Part shown: piece after piece, positions 12,759 through 25,500 of the stretch
Numbering within the stretch: the stretch's first letter is position 1
Layout of the letters: the number at the start of each line of letters is the position of its first letter
Assembly: GCF_964275005.1 (NCBI RefSeq)
Contig: NC_092698.1
Coordinates: 32,047,162-32,111,161, forward strand
DNA length: 64,000 nt
Source of the DNA: Diadema setosum
Taxonomy: Eukaryota; Echinodermata; Echinoidea; Diadematoida; Diadematidae
Direction of reading: 5' to 3'
Notes under the pieces: model-generated
The model's input: only the letters and a program-made list of their open reading frames with translations
Told to the model about the DNA's origin: nothing
Databases searched by the model: none
Program-made: the position numbers and the translations under genes

Positions 12759-15700
12759 TATGAAATTCCCGATATGGAAACAACGTCACGGAGTTCCACG
12801 GCCTCACGTTTGTACGTTCCAAACGTTCACACTCACAAGCATAAAATATACACACACCTGCCGCCCCGCTGTCTTTGGACCGCAAACAGAAATGTACCGC
12901 AGTAAATATTCTTCGTTAATATTATCCCGAGCGTACGAGAAAACAGATTACATGTTCATATGAACAATAACCCTCCACATACTACATTCTCTCGTTGCAA
13001 AAATCCCATGTTTCCAATAACAAATGTTAGAAAGTTGGATTATCTGCCTCCGCACATGTTTACACATTACAGATAGTCACAGCATTATAGCACTGAGTGC
13101 ATGGTGGCTATAATTTTACACACTGTACTTAGGTACACGTACAAGCATGCACACTGTACTAGCTGGCAGTGCAGTGTGTGGCTCGTGTGTGTGTATCAAT
13201 TTAACCACTGGTGTAGTACTTGCCAGAGCGGGTTGCTTTAGCGCCCTCTACATGGAGTTGCGAGTGTAGCTAATTTTCTCTAATTCCTATTGTCTACTGA
13301 GTATGATAATCAAAATGCAAAATGTTGCATCAAACTTGAGTAGGCCCTATAAGCTTTCCAACTTCTTTGTTATCAATATTGGGGTGCGTTAAGGGGAGAG
13401 TTTATCTCCACCGCTTAGTGAGGGTTTAGATATGTGCTCCTCTCTTGTAAGGGAAAATGAGACATGTGAGTAATGACGTTGCAGGTCTGAAGTAAAAAAA
13501 AGTAATAATAGGTCTAATAATGATAAAAAACTAGTACACCTCATTGTAGAAATACATGTATGTGAACAGCAGAGTCACAAGGATCTAACATGCACAAACA
13601 CACAAACACATGAAAAGACACACAAAGATCTATTGCGTAGGAGTAGTTCTTTTGATGACATCAAAATTACAAATAACCTGCACTTCTTTTTTTTTTATCA
13701 AAAACATGTTTTGATGATTCTCTTGTTCTCGTACATACTAATGTTTACAGAGTTTTTCAACATTCATATGTTTGCATCAATTACTTCATATCATTACACA
13801 GCATATAACTGTGTACATTGGAACATTTAGGGCTTCTGTACATTTTGTATTATTACAATGAATTGCTCAATGCTATGTCACTTTCGGTTATGTTGTTTGT
13901 AGAATATGATCAACTTTTGTTTCATTCCATTCCTCTGTATTAACTGCACAACACATGCGTAAGTAGACAACACTGAGAAAAATACAAAATATGTGGCTGT
14001 CAATTTTACAGATTATCTTTTTACCTTTCTACCACAGTTGACTCCCATCCTAACAAAGTCGAGACTGGCAGTTTTCTTTTATCATCTTGAAATTTTGTTC
14101 TAACCGAACAAATAAACAATTATAGATTCAGAGCTGATAATGTTGGGGCCTGAATTTTTGCTTCGTTTTAACCTGAATTTCATTATAACTATGTTTGTTA
14201 CGACGAGAGTGCACTGTATATACCATTGACTGATATCTGATTTTAAGCAACAGAAGTGCACATGGTCAACTGAAGAGCACATTGCTCAATCATTATTCTG
14301 ACCAAATGGGTCAACACTAAACACAACTGAGATAAAATTACAGACAAAAAACACATCTGTCCACCAAGTTTTATTCTCAAATTGTTTTATGTAACTGCAC
14401 TAGCATCACTTACATATATGCACTCTGATGTGCATTTAATATTCATACAAAATCTCATGCTGGAAATGATTCTTTACAAGGACATCTCAATCATTCTTCA
14501 AAGTTTCATAAAAATCTGTTGAAACAATGTTTTTATTCTTCAGTTCTAGTATATACAAAGCATACTGGCATATGATATTTACAAATATATACTTCACATT
14601 AAGAGATTTATATACATATGTATACCACATGGAAAATGTGGAAAAAAAAAGACTGACTTGAAAAACTTGTGTATACAGTGTATGCTCAGTTGAAATGTTA
14701 TACAAGAGGAGTAATTCCTGAAAACAAAAGCTAAAGAAAACACAAGCACCTCTTCAACAAAGTGTTTTTGGTGTCTTTTAAGAATACAAGGACGATATAT
14801 AACTGGATCATGCAATAAAGAAATAAATATATAATGATCTTTCTGATTCAGTAATTTGAAGCAGACCACAGTGCATGTGCAGCTAAATGATAATTTGTAT
14901 GTATGTGTGTGGGTGTGTGCGTGGGAGTGACACATGTTGTTATTGTTTTTGGGGGCTAGGTACTTGAGAGAGAATTACAACATCTCTCATCACAAGATTG
15001 TAATGCAGATCCTGGTCATATATAGTTGACTGAGAATGAACATAATAACAGCGAGTGTTCATGCTGTCATCCATAAATTTGGGTAGTGGCCAGTGATTTT
15101 GTAGTTTGTTGTTGTTTTCATACCCAAGGTTATCATAGACCAGTAGGCCTACACTTTATGAACCACATAAATTTATGCATAGAACACTTGTGAAACATGC
15201 ATTGTCAATCATGTAGTGACATGTATTTTAATTTTCACTCTGACACCCAAATGACAAATGATGTACATCATTACCCAGCGTATATTTGGAATAATTCCAT
15301 CTCGGGATTATCCAAACCACATCCACCTACATCTTGCATGTTTCAGACTATGCTGAATTACGTATCTCACATGGACAACTGCGTGTTCCTAATGCTACCA
15401 ATGTCACTGCTAATTTAAGGTGGCTTCCATGTAGGCTTTTACAGGGCAGATTTGCCAAGCCATTTTAAAGACAAGTTAAATTTGTCTTTTCTTTTTGTGA
15501 AATTAATAGTACATGTACTGTGCAGAAGACACAGGGACAGGCAAACCAGCAAAACGTGAAAATAAGCTTACTAGTACATGTACTCCATACAGCAGATTTT
15601 AAGTACAAAATTAAACTGATTTTCTTGAAATGATTTAAATGTTTATAAGGGAGTTCATGGTTAGCGCATGTCTCGATCATTTGACCCCTACACCACAGAA

Positions 15701-16364
15701 TTTCAAATAAAATGGACTTGTGTCATGATCAAGAATTCTATGTTGAAGCATGGCATCTTGTATTTAATCAATGTTAATAAAATGTATGGAGATATTTTGC
15801 TTTAAATAGTGTAGATGAATAGCTTACACATGTACGTTCTAATTTAGTGTGAAACAAATACATGGTACTGACAAAATTCAGATTCTCATAGTTGCCTGAG
15901 GATTCTTTTCATTTTAAAGTCAGTGGCAAATATACACACACACTCTCATTTGACCTTTGTTTTGCATATGTGCAAATCACAACCATGAACTCCCTTATTG
16001 TTCATGGCTCAACATGTTGGACTTTCCTGACAAAGTTGTGTTGCACAAGCACGTGCACACACACACACACACACACAAACACAAAACAAGCATGTCAACA
16101 TTTTTACTTGTACCTTATTCTGAACATATAGAACATGTGAAGAATGGAGCTCTGCAGGTTCACATAGAGTTATTCTCATTCTTCATATCTAGTAATCCAT
16201 TAATCTGACTTCAATACCAATCTAGTCCATGATACGAATATCAAAGGTATTTCAGCAATGATGACTGTGTTTGAATGTAACTGCAACAAAACACTGAATG
16301 TTACAGAAATGAGAAGTATACCATCCTGAATTGCTGAGGAATACAGTAAGTGGTGCTCATAATT
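12759..16364. other. Intergenic region: PIP5K1 upstream side and RSPH14 downstream side
   Basis: 3.6 kb between the PIP5K1 start and the RSPH14 poly(A) signal. Sequence around 12560-12960 is richer in CpG than its surroundings and probably holds the PIP5K1 promoter. A CA repeat sits at 16054-16080. No exon, RNA gene or clear transposon found. Confidence 0.5.
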
Positions 16365-16370
16365 TTTATT
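16365..16370 (-). promoter_or_regulatory. RSPH14: Candidate RSPH14 poly(A) signal
   Basis: AATAAA on the minus strand, about 137 nt after the RSPH14 stop codon. It is a strong positional candidate; use is not shown by the sequence. Confidence 0.5.
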
Positions 16371-16506
16371 GACAACTATAACTGCCTGGTCAATTCAGGG
16401 CTTATTGGTTTCGGGCCGGGTAAAACAAGGACAATGTTTTTATGGTAGATGTAAAGCGTATTCCTTTCATGACAGTCTTGAATCAACAAATACGGCCACC
16501 AGCTTT

Positions 16507-16590
16507 TTATGGTTTCCATGTGATGACTCTGACGGCGATTTCTGCTGCTTTTACAACGGCCTCTGATTCATCTTCTGTCCTCTTCTTGAT
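16507..16590 (-). CDS. RSPH14: RSPH14 coding exon 8 and stop
   Basis: 84 nt, residues 314-340 and TAA at 16509-16507. Encodes IKKRTEDESEAVVKAAEIAV and ends ITWKP. Acceptor CACTTTCAG. Confidence 0.95.
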   Translation of the reverse strand: MKKRTEDESEAVVKAAEIAVRVITWKP

Positions 16591-19500
16591 CTGAAAGTGA
16601 AACATGTGAAAAAGGCAGATATGATTTGATGCACACAGTATGACACTGAAACAATTCCTTCTAAATTCACTGATCACAGTGCCATACACACTAGTGAATT
16701 AGGATAAGTGAACATATTATGATTATAGTTGTCATGAATTCAATTCAGAGTTAAATTCACTCTGTAAGCTCAGTGTTATTTGTGCCACCATTTTGCTTAA
16801 AAACAGAAGGCCTTCAGCAAGACTTTGTGGCAGAGGTATAAAAAAAGAATCAACACAGTTCTGTATAAAAACAAAACAAAACAAAGAAAGGCATCTCATT
16901 ACGAGAAATAGAGATCTCAAATAGAAATGTCAAATTCATTTTGTGAAAACTGCGACTATAACTGAAATGAGATCTTCCTGTTGAGCCTAAAAGCTAACTT
17001 GGATTATATTTCAAACATGACATAAGCGTAAAAAGGAAAGCCGGCCTCCGAAATATATATATGTATAAGAATATCATAATTTCACCACCAGCTTTCATTT
17101 CCATACAAAAATTGAAATGCTTCATAACACATCTTACCCTTGTGTATTAACTCTTTATGTGCCATGGTGGAAACCCCCTGTTAGCCACATTATTCTAAGA
17201 CACCAACACAGTTATGCTTTGAGAAAACATTCTGTTTTTCAATTCTTTGTAACTTTTATACACGTTGGTTAAAACCTGGATGTATAGTGAGCAAAGCTGT
17301 AGAGAAAATGCCAAGCCTTGCTTTGACGTAAATTGTATGACAAATCAAGAATTGTTTTAGCTACAATAGCTACAATACTGTCCATACATGACTTTTGCAT
17401 ACAAAACAGTGACAGAAACTGAAAATTTACAAGCAAAGCCAGTAGGAAACGCTGCTTGCTGGTCAATCATTACATAAAATGCAAGATATACTTGAGAGGA
17501 ACAAAATCGCAACAAAAGTTTTCATTATACGTACTGTGGCATTTGGCGATTTATCGATCAGATTGGGCAGGTTTGTGAGTTTGAGCAGAATATGCGAAGT
17601 TGGCACGCCGTCGACTGAGTCGGGCATGCGAACGTGGCACATAAAGAGTTTTTTTTTTAATATAATAAAATGAATTTTCATAAAGTCTCGCATGAATCAT
17701 CACTTCATATTGAAAATGTTGGCTTTGTCCATGAATGCGGCACTATCAACTATATAGCCTAAATTCTAATCACCATTTTCTTAAATTATAATTCTGTCTT
17801 GTAAATTGTAAATTCTGAATTGTAAAGAGATTATGGAAAATGATTTACTTTTTCAACATTCTCCAGAAGCTCCTTACGCCCCTCCGGTGCCTCCGACAGA
17901 GTTGTGATGGCCTTGATGGCATTGAGGCGGACCTCGCTGTTTTCATCGTCAACCAACTTGACCAGCTCAGGGATGGCTCCTGCCTTTAGCGCCGTGTATT
18001 TGCCCTGGGTGGTGATGGTGATGCTACAAGAGATATGAAGGTGAAGCAGGGACACATTAATCCCGAGTATTCACATTGATAATTGAGTATGTTCATTTTT
18101 TTTTTTTCTTGTAGGTTTTTTGGAGACTGCAACAAATTTGTGCTTTGTATCAAACTAACTATCTAAAAAGTACTGCTGGATTCTGGCTTTTCAAATGCAC
18201 TGCATGCTTTTGATACAATTCATAAGCTGTATTATTTTCACCGCTTGCATTTACTGTGAAAATGAGCATAAACTGAACTTATATAAACTGTATCTCTAAC
18301 TTTGTCAATGATGCAGTACTCAACATTTATCTTGTCATTTCTCACCTACATGCATGGTGCACTCAACTTTGGAAGTGGACTTACGTCATGATAGCACCAG
18401 CAGATTTGCACTTGACATCTGGATCCTCGTCCGACAGGAGAGTGACCAGAGCTGGCAGGCTCTCACACTCACAAGCCTTGCGCTTGCCATCGAGGGGAAC
18501 ACTGCAAGAAGAAACAAGGGAGAGAACCATGCACGCTTGTTATGTCATTATTTCTTTGACAGTGTACTAACTGAATGTCTCGATTTTGTTTTGTTTTTTT
18601 TTCCCCCATGCAAGACATGTCCATTGGCTGTCAACAGATATGTATCACTTTGCAGTCTCACACTTTAATCTTTATCAAATTTAAGTCACATATATGAGAG
18701 CTGAACTTGAAACATGTTTGTAGATATACACTGTACACCTGTTTATGTTCCCATTTCCCATGATGTTGTAGCCCCTGTTTGGTGCAACATTAAGTAATAT
18801 AGATAAACTTATTTTGCAATTAAGATAATGTTTTGTATTGTATGTTAAAATAGTCTAAACTATAGCAGGATGATGATTAGGATGTTATAACAAAGTGAAA
18901 GTGGGCAAGCAGCTCACATTCCTAAGCACTATGGTCACTACTGGTCAGTAATGGACCGCTCTAAACACACACCTGTGTGCTGACAGGTTCCGAAGTCCAG
19001 TCAGTGTGGTTGCCATGGTAATGCACATGATATATACCAGCTTCTGGTAGGAGCTTACGTCACTGCCCTCTTCTTTCTCTCTCTCCTCTCTCTTGCTTTA
19101 TCCACTCCCACTCTTGGTTCCCAATCTCCCTCTCTCTCTGTCTCCCCTTACTCTCTTTACCTACCACTTCCTCTCCCTTCCCCTCTCTATTGCCTTTTCT
19201 CGAGAAAGTAGCGTTAGTCATTTCATGAGAAATGGACTCTTCCATCTCAACAGATGAAGGTGGATAAAGGTTATTCAAGTATTTTGAAATTATGATATTT
19301 GAGAGTAATTAGTTTAAGACAATGTGTTTCATGTGTTATGTGTATAAGTGCTAATTACAATGTGGTAAAACAGCACACTATGTAATACAAATATGCTTTA
19401 CCTGAAGACTCCACAACCACCCCCCCCCCCCCCCCTCAGATTACAGTATCCACCCTCTAATTTAGCAAGGTGGTACCGTCCACCTCAACTTGCATCATTT

Positions 19501-22500
19501 TGGCTCAAACTTCCTCCTCTTTTGCTCCCGCTCTTCAAAGAGCGAGGATGTGTTGAGCATCCCAGCTTTTGACAGTCTTCACAACTTTTGGTATTTCAGG
19601 TAAGCTATTTGCACTCAATCCTATTTATGTAGTTATTGATGTGTGTGATTGCTTTTAAGTAATATCATTTAGGATTAATGAGATTTTACTGTAGTTCAAG
19701 TGTTTGAAACAAGTCAAATTGACAACATGTGCTTTTATACTTTATTGATTCCAAGAGTTAAGCTCATTTGTTTTTATGATGATAAGGACTGACACTTTGG
19801 TAAATTGTACATTAGGTCATCTGTTCATCTGTTCAGTGTTGCTAATATACGCCGCACACGATGCTTTGTTTGATGCTTCAGTTACATGACTTTGAAATGA
19901 AAGTCACATTTATTTTGGATTTAAATGAAGTGGTATTGTCAGGACCATCAGATAGACTGCAGCTATCTGTGGCTGCCACATCACATTAGGCTCACAATGC
20001 ATTTATGTAAAGCTTAACTGAACAGATCGTGCACTTGCCATATAATTACTTTGTGTGTATTTATGTATCGAATGTTTTATTCGCGTTTTAACATTACGTT
20101 TTAAGATTAATTGATTCATGTTTGATCCATGAAGTTTTGCTTCATTAATTTTAATAGACGTTTTTGAAGTTAGATAGAAGAAATTATTTGATTATGCTCT
20201 TTTGCTCCCGCTCTTCAAAGAGCGAGGATGTGTTGAGCATCCCAGCTTTTGACAGTCTTCACAACTTTTGGTATTTCAGGTCAACTCGAGTACAGTGACC
20301 TGATACAATGGCTCAAATATAAGTCTGCACTGAAAACTTGCTCAATCTTTGCAATGGCTCTTACTTGGTTAAATTGTTAGGAACAGGTTTACAATGATTT
20401 AAGAAACCGATGAGAAATTGGACAGTAATCCAGACATGTAGGATTTAACTGGGATGCCTTTGGCATAACTGAATCTTATTGTAAATAATGTATATGTGTT
20501 CTTTATATAAACATTAAAGGAAGCTATATATTTCCTTTAAAGACAGTTGTCTTGATAGTTATCGATCAGCAGTCATGGTAGTGAATTTATTTAATCACTC
20601 CTTACTGGTGAGCATAGCATGCATGATGGTGAGTGTAAATGAAAGTGTTTCACCATGCTGCATGTGTGAATAAATTGGTGTGAATGTGTATAGTTGTGAC
20701 TGAGTGATGTTGATGTGACTTGTTGCACACTGTACATATGTTTGAAACCTTCCCGTAGACCGAAAGGTGGGGATATATTTTGAGTGTTAGTGTATGTTAA
20801 CATAATAGTACATACACATAACAATAAGCCCAACAAAAATTCTTCCGCTGCGTATTAATAACTGTGTTTTATGAAAGTCCTCCCCCGCCCGAAAAGTTTC
20901 GGCGCTACAATTGGTAGCAGAGCGAGGTTGTTTAATTTCTAAATGAAATCTTTATTAAATGTTGTTGATTCATTGTTATGAGTCAACTTGTTGCAATTTT
21001 ATTCATTTTTTCCATGAGTGCTACTTGTTTCGGACAGACAGGGCTATAGTTTTACGAGTTATGAATTAGGGCTACTTGCCATAGTTCCCCTAGTTTTACG
21101 ATCGCTTGCTTGTGTTGACGTCATAACACTTGTCAGCCTTGGCTGCTGTTAGTTGGCATTGCCCTGTGTGAACTTTGGACTCACTCTCATTTTTTGTAAG
21201 GAACCACCTCTTTTTGAATGAGGGGGCGATTTTGACTAGGCATTTTGGTTACTCTTTTGCTTTGTTTGTGCTCAGGTATTTTTCGTAGGGAATTAATACC
21301 CGGGTTTTGTTTTGTTTTGTGCCTCTGTTGTTCACAGTTTAATCCTGTGAGACTGAACTGAATTGATTGTATTGTGGTTTGCTAGTGTCAGGCTAGTTTT
21401 GTTATTGATTTTGCTTTGTTTTGGGGTATCTTCTCGGGTGCATAGATATTTCATTGCAATGATTGAAGTTGATCAATAATAGGAAAACCCTGGGTGCGAG
21501 TATCGCACTCCCTGAGGACAAAGTATTTATAAACAAGCTTTCGAAAGAGAGTAGTCGGATCATAGACCATTTTTATAGAAGAACAATAAGAATAAGAAGT
21601 TCTAGGATCAAAAAAGGGTAAGGTCCCTGTCCTGAGTGAGGGTAACAAGGTTCTCGTCAAAAATGTGCACTTTGCGTGGAAAGCACGACTTTGCAAATCA
21701 GTGTGGCGGCGACGTGTATGTAGAGTTATCTAAGGGCGATGACTCCTGAGTATATATCGTCTCCGAAAGGAAAGGAGTACTGATGCTCCTAGAGTCCTCC
21801 ACCAGCATTTGTTACAGTGTACTGCTATGACGGTCCCCTGGCATCTGAGCTCAAGGCAACCCCGCCTCTCCCCCAAAATCCTACCATTAGACAGAGTTTA
21901 AAATTATTTCAATGCCGATTTTACACCTGCTCTTGTTTAACAAGTGAGAGCATTCATAGAGAATCTGTGATGATTCTGAATTTTTTGTTTTGCTTTGTAG
22001 ACGCATAAGTCTATGTGGGGTTTAATTGAATTTTATCCCTATATGATGGATGTGTGGTGTGTTTTGAGATGTTGGCTGAAGCATGGACCATTAGAGTAAA
22101 TGGAATGAGTATGAGCTACCAGCATACAAGTATTAATATTCAGGGTTATGATATAAAAGGAGTAGATGAAATTAAGAGAGAGAAATGTTTTTAGATATTT
22201 TTATGATAGCTTGAATTAAATTTGTAAAAGTAATAATTTGGGTGTAAGGTATAGGCTTAAAGAACATTAAGTTATTAATGTTTTTGTTTGAATCAATACG
22301 AAGTCAAGTATTGCAATATAGAAAGAGCAGTTAGAAGTGCATGATCCATATGAAGCCAAATTAGGGTGACAAGCAGATCAACCATGGCACACCGACTGAC
22401 AGGAAGGCAGATTCACCGGCCAACCACTAAGCAGCCCGGAAGGTTTTTCTGTAGGTGCAGGGCCTTTTTCGCTACGCTGGACCAGATGAGGACAGCGTTT

Positions 22501-25500
22501 GGGCGTTGGTTGCTAGGGTGGACGCTTGGGTGATGATGTTTGGTCAGTCTGGATTGAGATTTCTACTCACCAGCCAACCACAGAGCAGACCACTGAGGTA
22601 TCGCTGTCGTTGCAGGGCCTTTTTCGCACGCTGGACCAGAGGAGGACAGTGTTTTGAGCGAGGGTCGCTAGGGTGGACGCTTGGGTGACGTATGATCAGT
22701 CTTGATTGGGATCTTTAGTCCCATATTCCCTTATCCGACGTAGCAGTAATTGTTATGAATCCTGATGACGAAGCCCATTTATCACCAGAACACTACTGTT
22801 ATGTGTGTGCCAACGGAAATGTGTTGCTACTGTTTCATTTCGAAGGACTGAGTGAACGTCCAAGATGAACTAGTAACTCTTTCAACGAACTGCCTGTGAG
22901 ATGTGTTATCCGGAGAAACATCTGCCCTATGCTGTACGAATACTACGATGTACGGAGAACTATGGTTACTTATATAGGATGGATAGTCATCCTTTGGTAT
23001 ATCCATCCAAATAAAGAAGAAAAGAACATTTTTTATTGGAAGTAAAATTGTTATGAAGTGTTTGCTTAGGTTTATTGTTTTCATATCATTGTCACATCAA
23101 TAATGACAATCATGAAATGTGTTTGAAGGATATGAGCACAGCATATTTTGAGCTAGTGTTTTGTTTGCTAGTTTTTTTTTGTTTGTTTGTTTTTTTAAGG
23201 AGGGAAGAGTATGTAGCCCCTGTTTGGTGCAACATTAAGTAATATAGATAAACTTATTTTGCAATTAAGATAATGTTTTGTATTGTATGTTAAAATAGTC
23301 TAAACTATAGCAGGATGATGATTAGGATGTTATAACAAAGTGAAAGTGGGCAAGCAGCTCACATTCCTAAGCACTATGGTCACTACTGGTCAGTAATGGA
23401 CCGCTCTAAACACACACCTGTGTGCTGACAGGTTCCGAAGTCCAGTCAGTGTGGTTGCCATGGTAATGCACATGATATATACCAGCTTCTGGTAGGAGCT
23501 TACGTCACTGCCCTCTTCTTTCTCTCTCTCCTCTCTCTTGCTTTATCCACTCCCACTCTTGGTTCCCAATCTCCCTCTCTCTCTGTCTCCCCTTACTCTC
23601 TTTACCTACCACTTCCTCTCCCTTCCCCTCTCTATTGCCTTTTCTCGAGAAAGTAGCGTTAGTCATTTCATGAGAAATGGACTCTTCCATCTCAACAGAT
23701 GAAGGTGGATAAAGGTTATTCAAGTATTTTGAAATTATGATATTTGAGAGTAATTAGTTTAAGACAATGTGTTTCATGTGTTATGTGTATAAGTGCTAAT
23801 TACAATGTGGTAAAACAGCACACTATGTAATACAAATATGCTTTACCTGAAGACTCCACAACCACCCCCCCCCCCCCTCAGATTACAGTATCCACCCTCT
23901 AATTTAGCAAGGTGGTACCGTCCACCTCAACTTGCATCATTTTGGCTCAAACTTCCTCCTCTTTTGCTCCCGCTCTTCAAAGAGCGAGGATGTGTTGAGC
24001 ATCCCAGCTTTTGACAGTCTTCACAACTTTTGGTATTTCAGGTAAGCTATTTGCACTCAATCCTATTTATGTAGTTATTGATGTGTGTGATTGCTTTTAA
24101 GTAATATCATTTAGGATTAATGAGATTTTACTGTAGTTCAAGTGTTTGAAACAAGTCAAATTGACAACATGTGCTTTTATACTTTATTGATTCCAAGAGT
24201 TAAGCTCATTTGTTTTTATGATGATAAGGACTGACACTTTGGTAAATTGTACATTAGGTCATCTGTTCATCTGTTCAGTGTTGCTAATATACGCCGCACA
24301 CGATGCTTTGTTTGATGCTTCAGTTACATGACTTTGAAATGAAAGTCACATTTATTTTGGATTTAAATGAAGTGGTATTGTCAGGACCATCAGATAGACT
24401 GCAGCTATCTGTGGCTGCCACATCACATTAGGCTCACAATGCATTTATGTAAAGCTTAACTGAACAGATCGTGCACTTGCCATATAATTACTTTGTGTGT
24501 ATTTATGTATCGAATGTTTTATTCGCGTTTTAACATTACGTTTTAAGATTAATTGATTCATGTTTGATCCATGAAGTTTTGCTTCATTAATTTTAATAGA
24601 CGTTTTTGAAGTTAGATAGAAGAAATTATTTGATTATGCTCTTTTGCTCCCGCTCTTCAAAGAGCGAGGATGTGTTGAGCATCCCAGCTTTTGACAGTCT
24701 TCACAACTTTTGGTATTTCAGGTCAACTCGAGTACAGTGACCTGATACAATGGCTCAAATATAAGTCTGCACTGAAAACTTGCTCAATCTTTGCAATGGC
24801 TCTTACTTGGTTAAATTGTTAGGAACAGGTTTACAATGATTTAAGAAACCGATGAGAAATTGGACAGTAATCCAGACATGTAGGATTTAACTGGGATGCC
24901 TTTGGCATAACTGAATCTTATTGTAAATAATGTATATGTGTTCTTTATATAAACATTAAAGGAAGCTATATATTTCCTTTAAAGACAGTTGTCTTGATAG
25001 TTATCGATCAGCAGTCATGGTAGTGAATTTATTTAATCACTCCTTACTGGTGAGCATAGCATGCATGATGGTGAGTGTAAATGAAAGTGTTTCACCATGC
25101 TGCATGTGTGAATAAATTGGTGTGAATGTGTATAGTTGTGACTGAGTGATGTTGATGTGACTTGTTGCACACTGTACATATGTTTGAAACCTTCCCGTAG
25201 ACCGAAAGGTGGGGATATATTTTGAGTGTTAGTGTATGTTAACATAATAGTACATACACATAACAATAAGCCCAACAAAAATTCTTCCGCTGCGTATTAA
25301 TAACTGTGTTTTATGAAAGTCCTCCCCCACCCGAAAAGTTTCGGCGCTACAATGTCAAGAAATTTGATAACAAAAAGCTGAGAAGACTCATATTAAGGCT
25401 AGAGTACACAACACAATGCACAGTTAACCATACATTAAAAAAAAAAAAATAATGACATAATAAGTGTTACTCATGAGCAAAGGCATATACTTATAGAAGA

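Larger units (their letters stand above)
18767..20909 (+). repeat. 5' LTR (2143 bp)
   Basis: TGTAGC..GCTACA. Contains a TATATAA box at 20504 and AATAAA at 20669, which suggests transcript start and poly(A) sites in the last fifth of the LTR. Also holds a C16 run, an 85-bp internal direct repeat and a CT-rich block at 19073-19200. The 72-codon minus frame at 19060-19278 reads through that CT block and is not taken as a gene. Confidence 0.95.
20910..23211 (+). other. Internal region of the LTR element, non-coding
   Basis: 2.3 kb between the LTRs. No conserved domain in any frame. Contains a 155-bp imperfect tandem duplication at 22406-22715. Confidence 0.8.
18767..25351 (+). mobile_element. 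Non-autonomous LTR retrotransposon, full length (6.6 kb)
   Basis: Two direct LTRs (18767-20909 and 23212-25351) begin TGTAGC and end GCTACA. A 4-bp ATGT target duplication flanks the element (18763-18766 and 25352-25355). A primer-binding site lies 2 nt inside the 5' LTR and a purine tract (AAGGAGGGAAGAGTA) lies just before the 3' LTR. The 2.3-kb internal region has no frame longer than about 85 codons and none of the gag, protease, RT, RNase H or integrase motifs, so it depends on another element for mobility (LARD-like). It sits antisense to RSPH14. Confidence 0.95.

Noticed and set aside
19060..19278. 72-codon minus frame, repeated exactly at 23505-23723
   Set aside because: It is read through a CT-rich block of the LTR and recurs only because the LTR is duplicated; no protein family resemblance.
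20591..20836. 81-codon minus frame, repeated at 25033-25278
   Set aside because: Antisense LTR sequence around the LTR poly(A) region; duplicated with the LTR.
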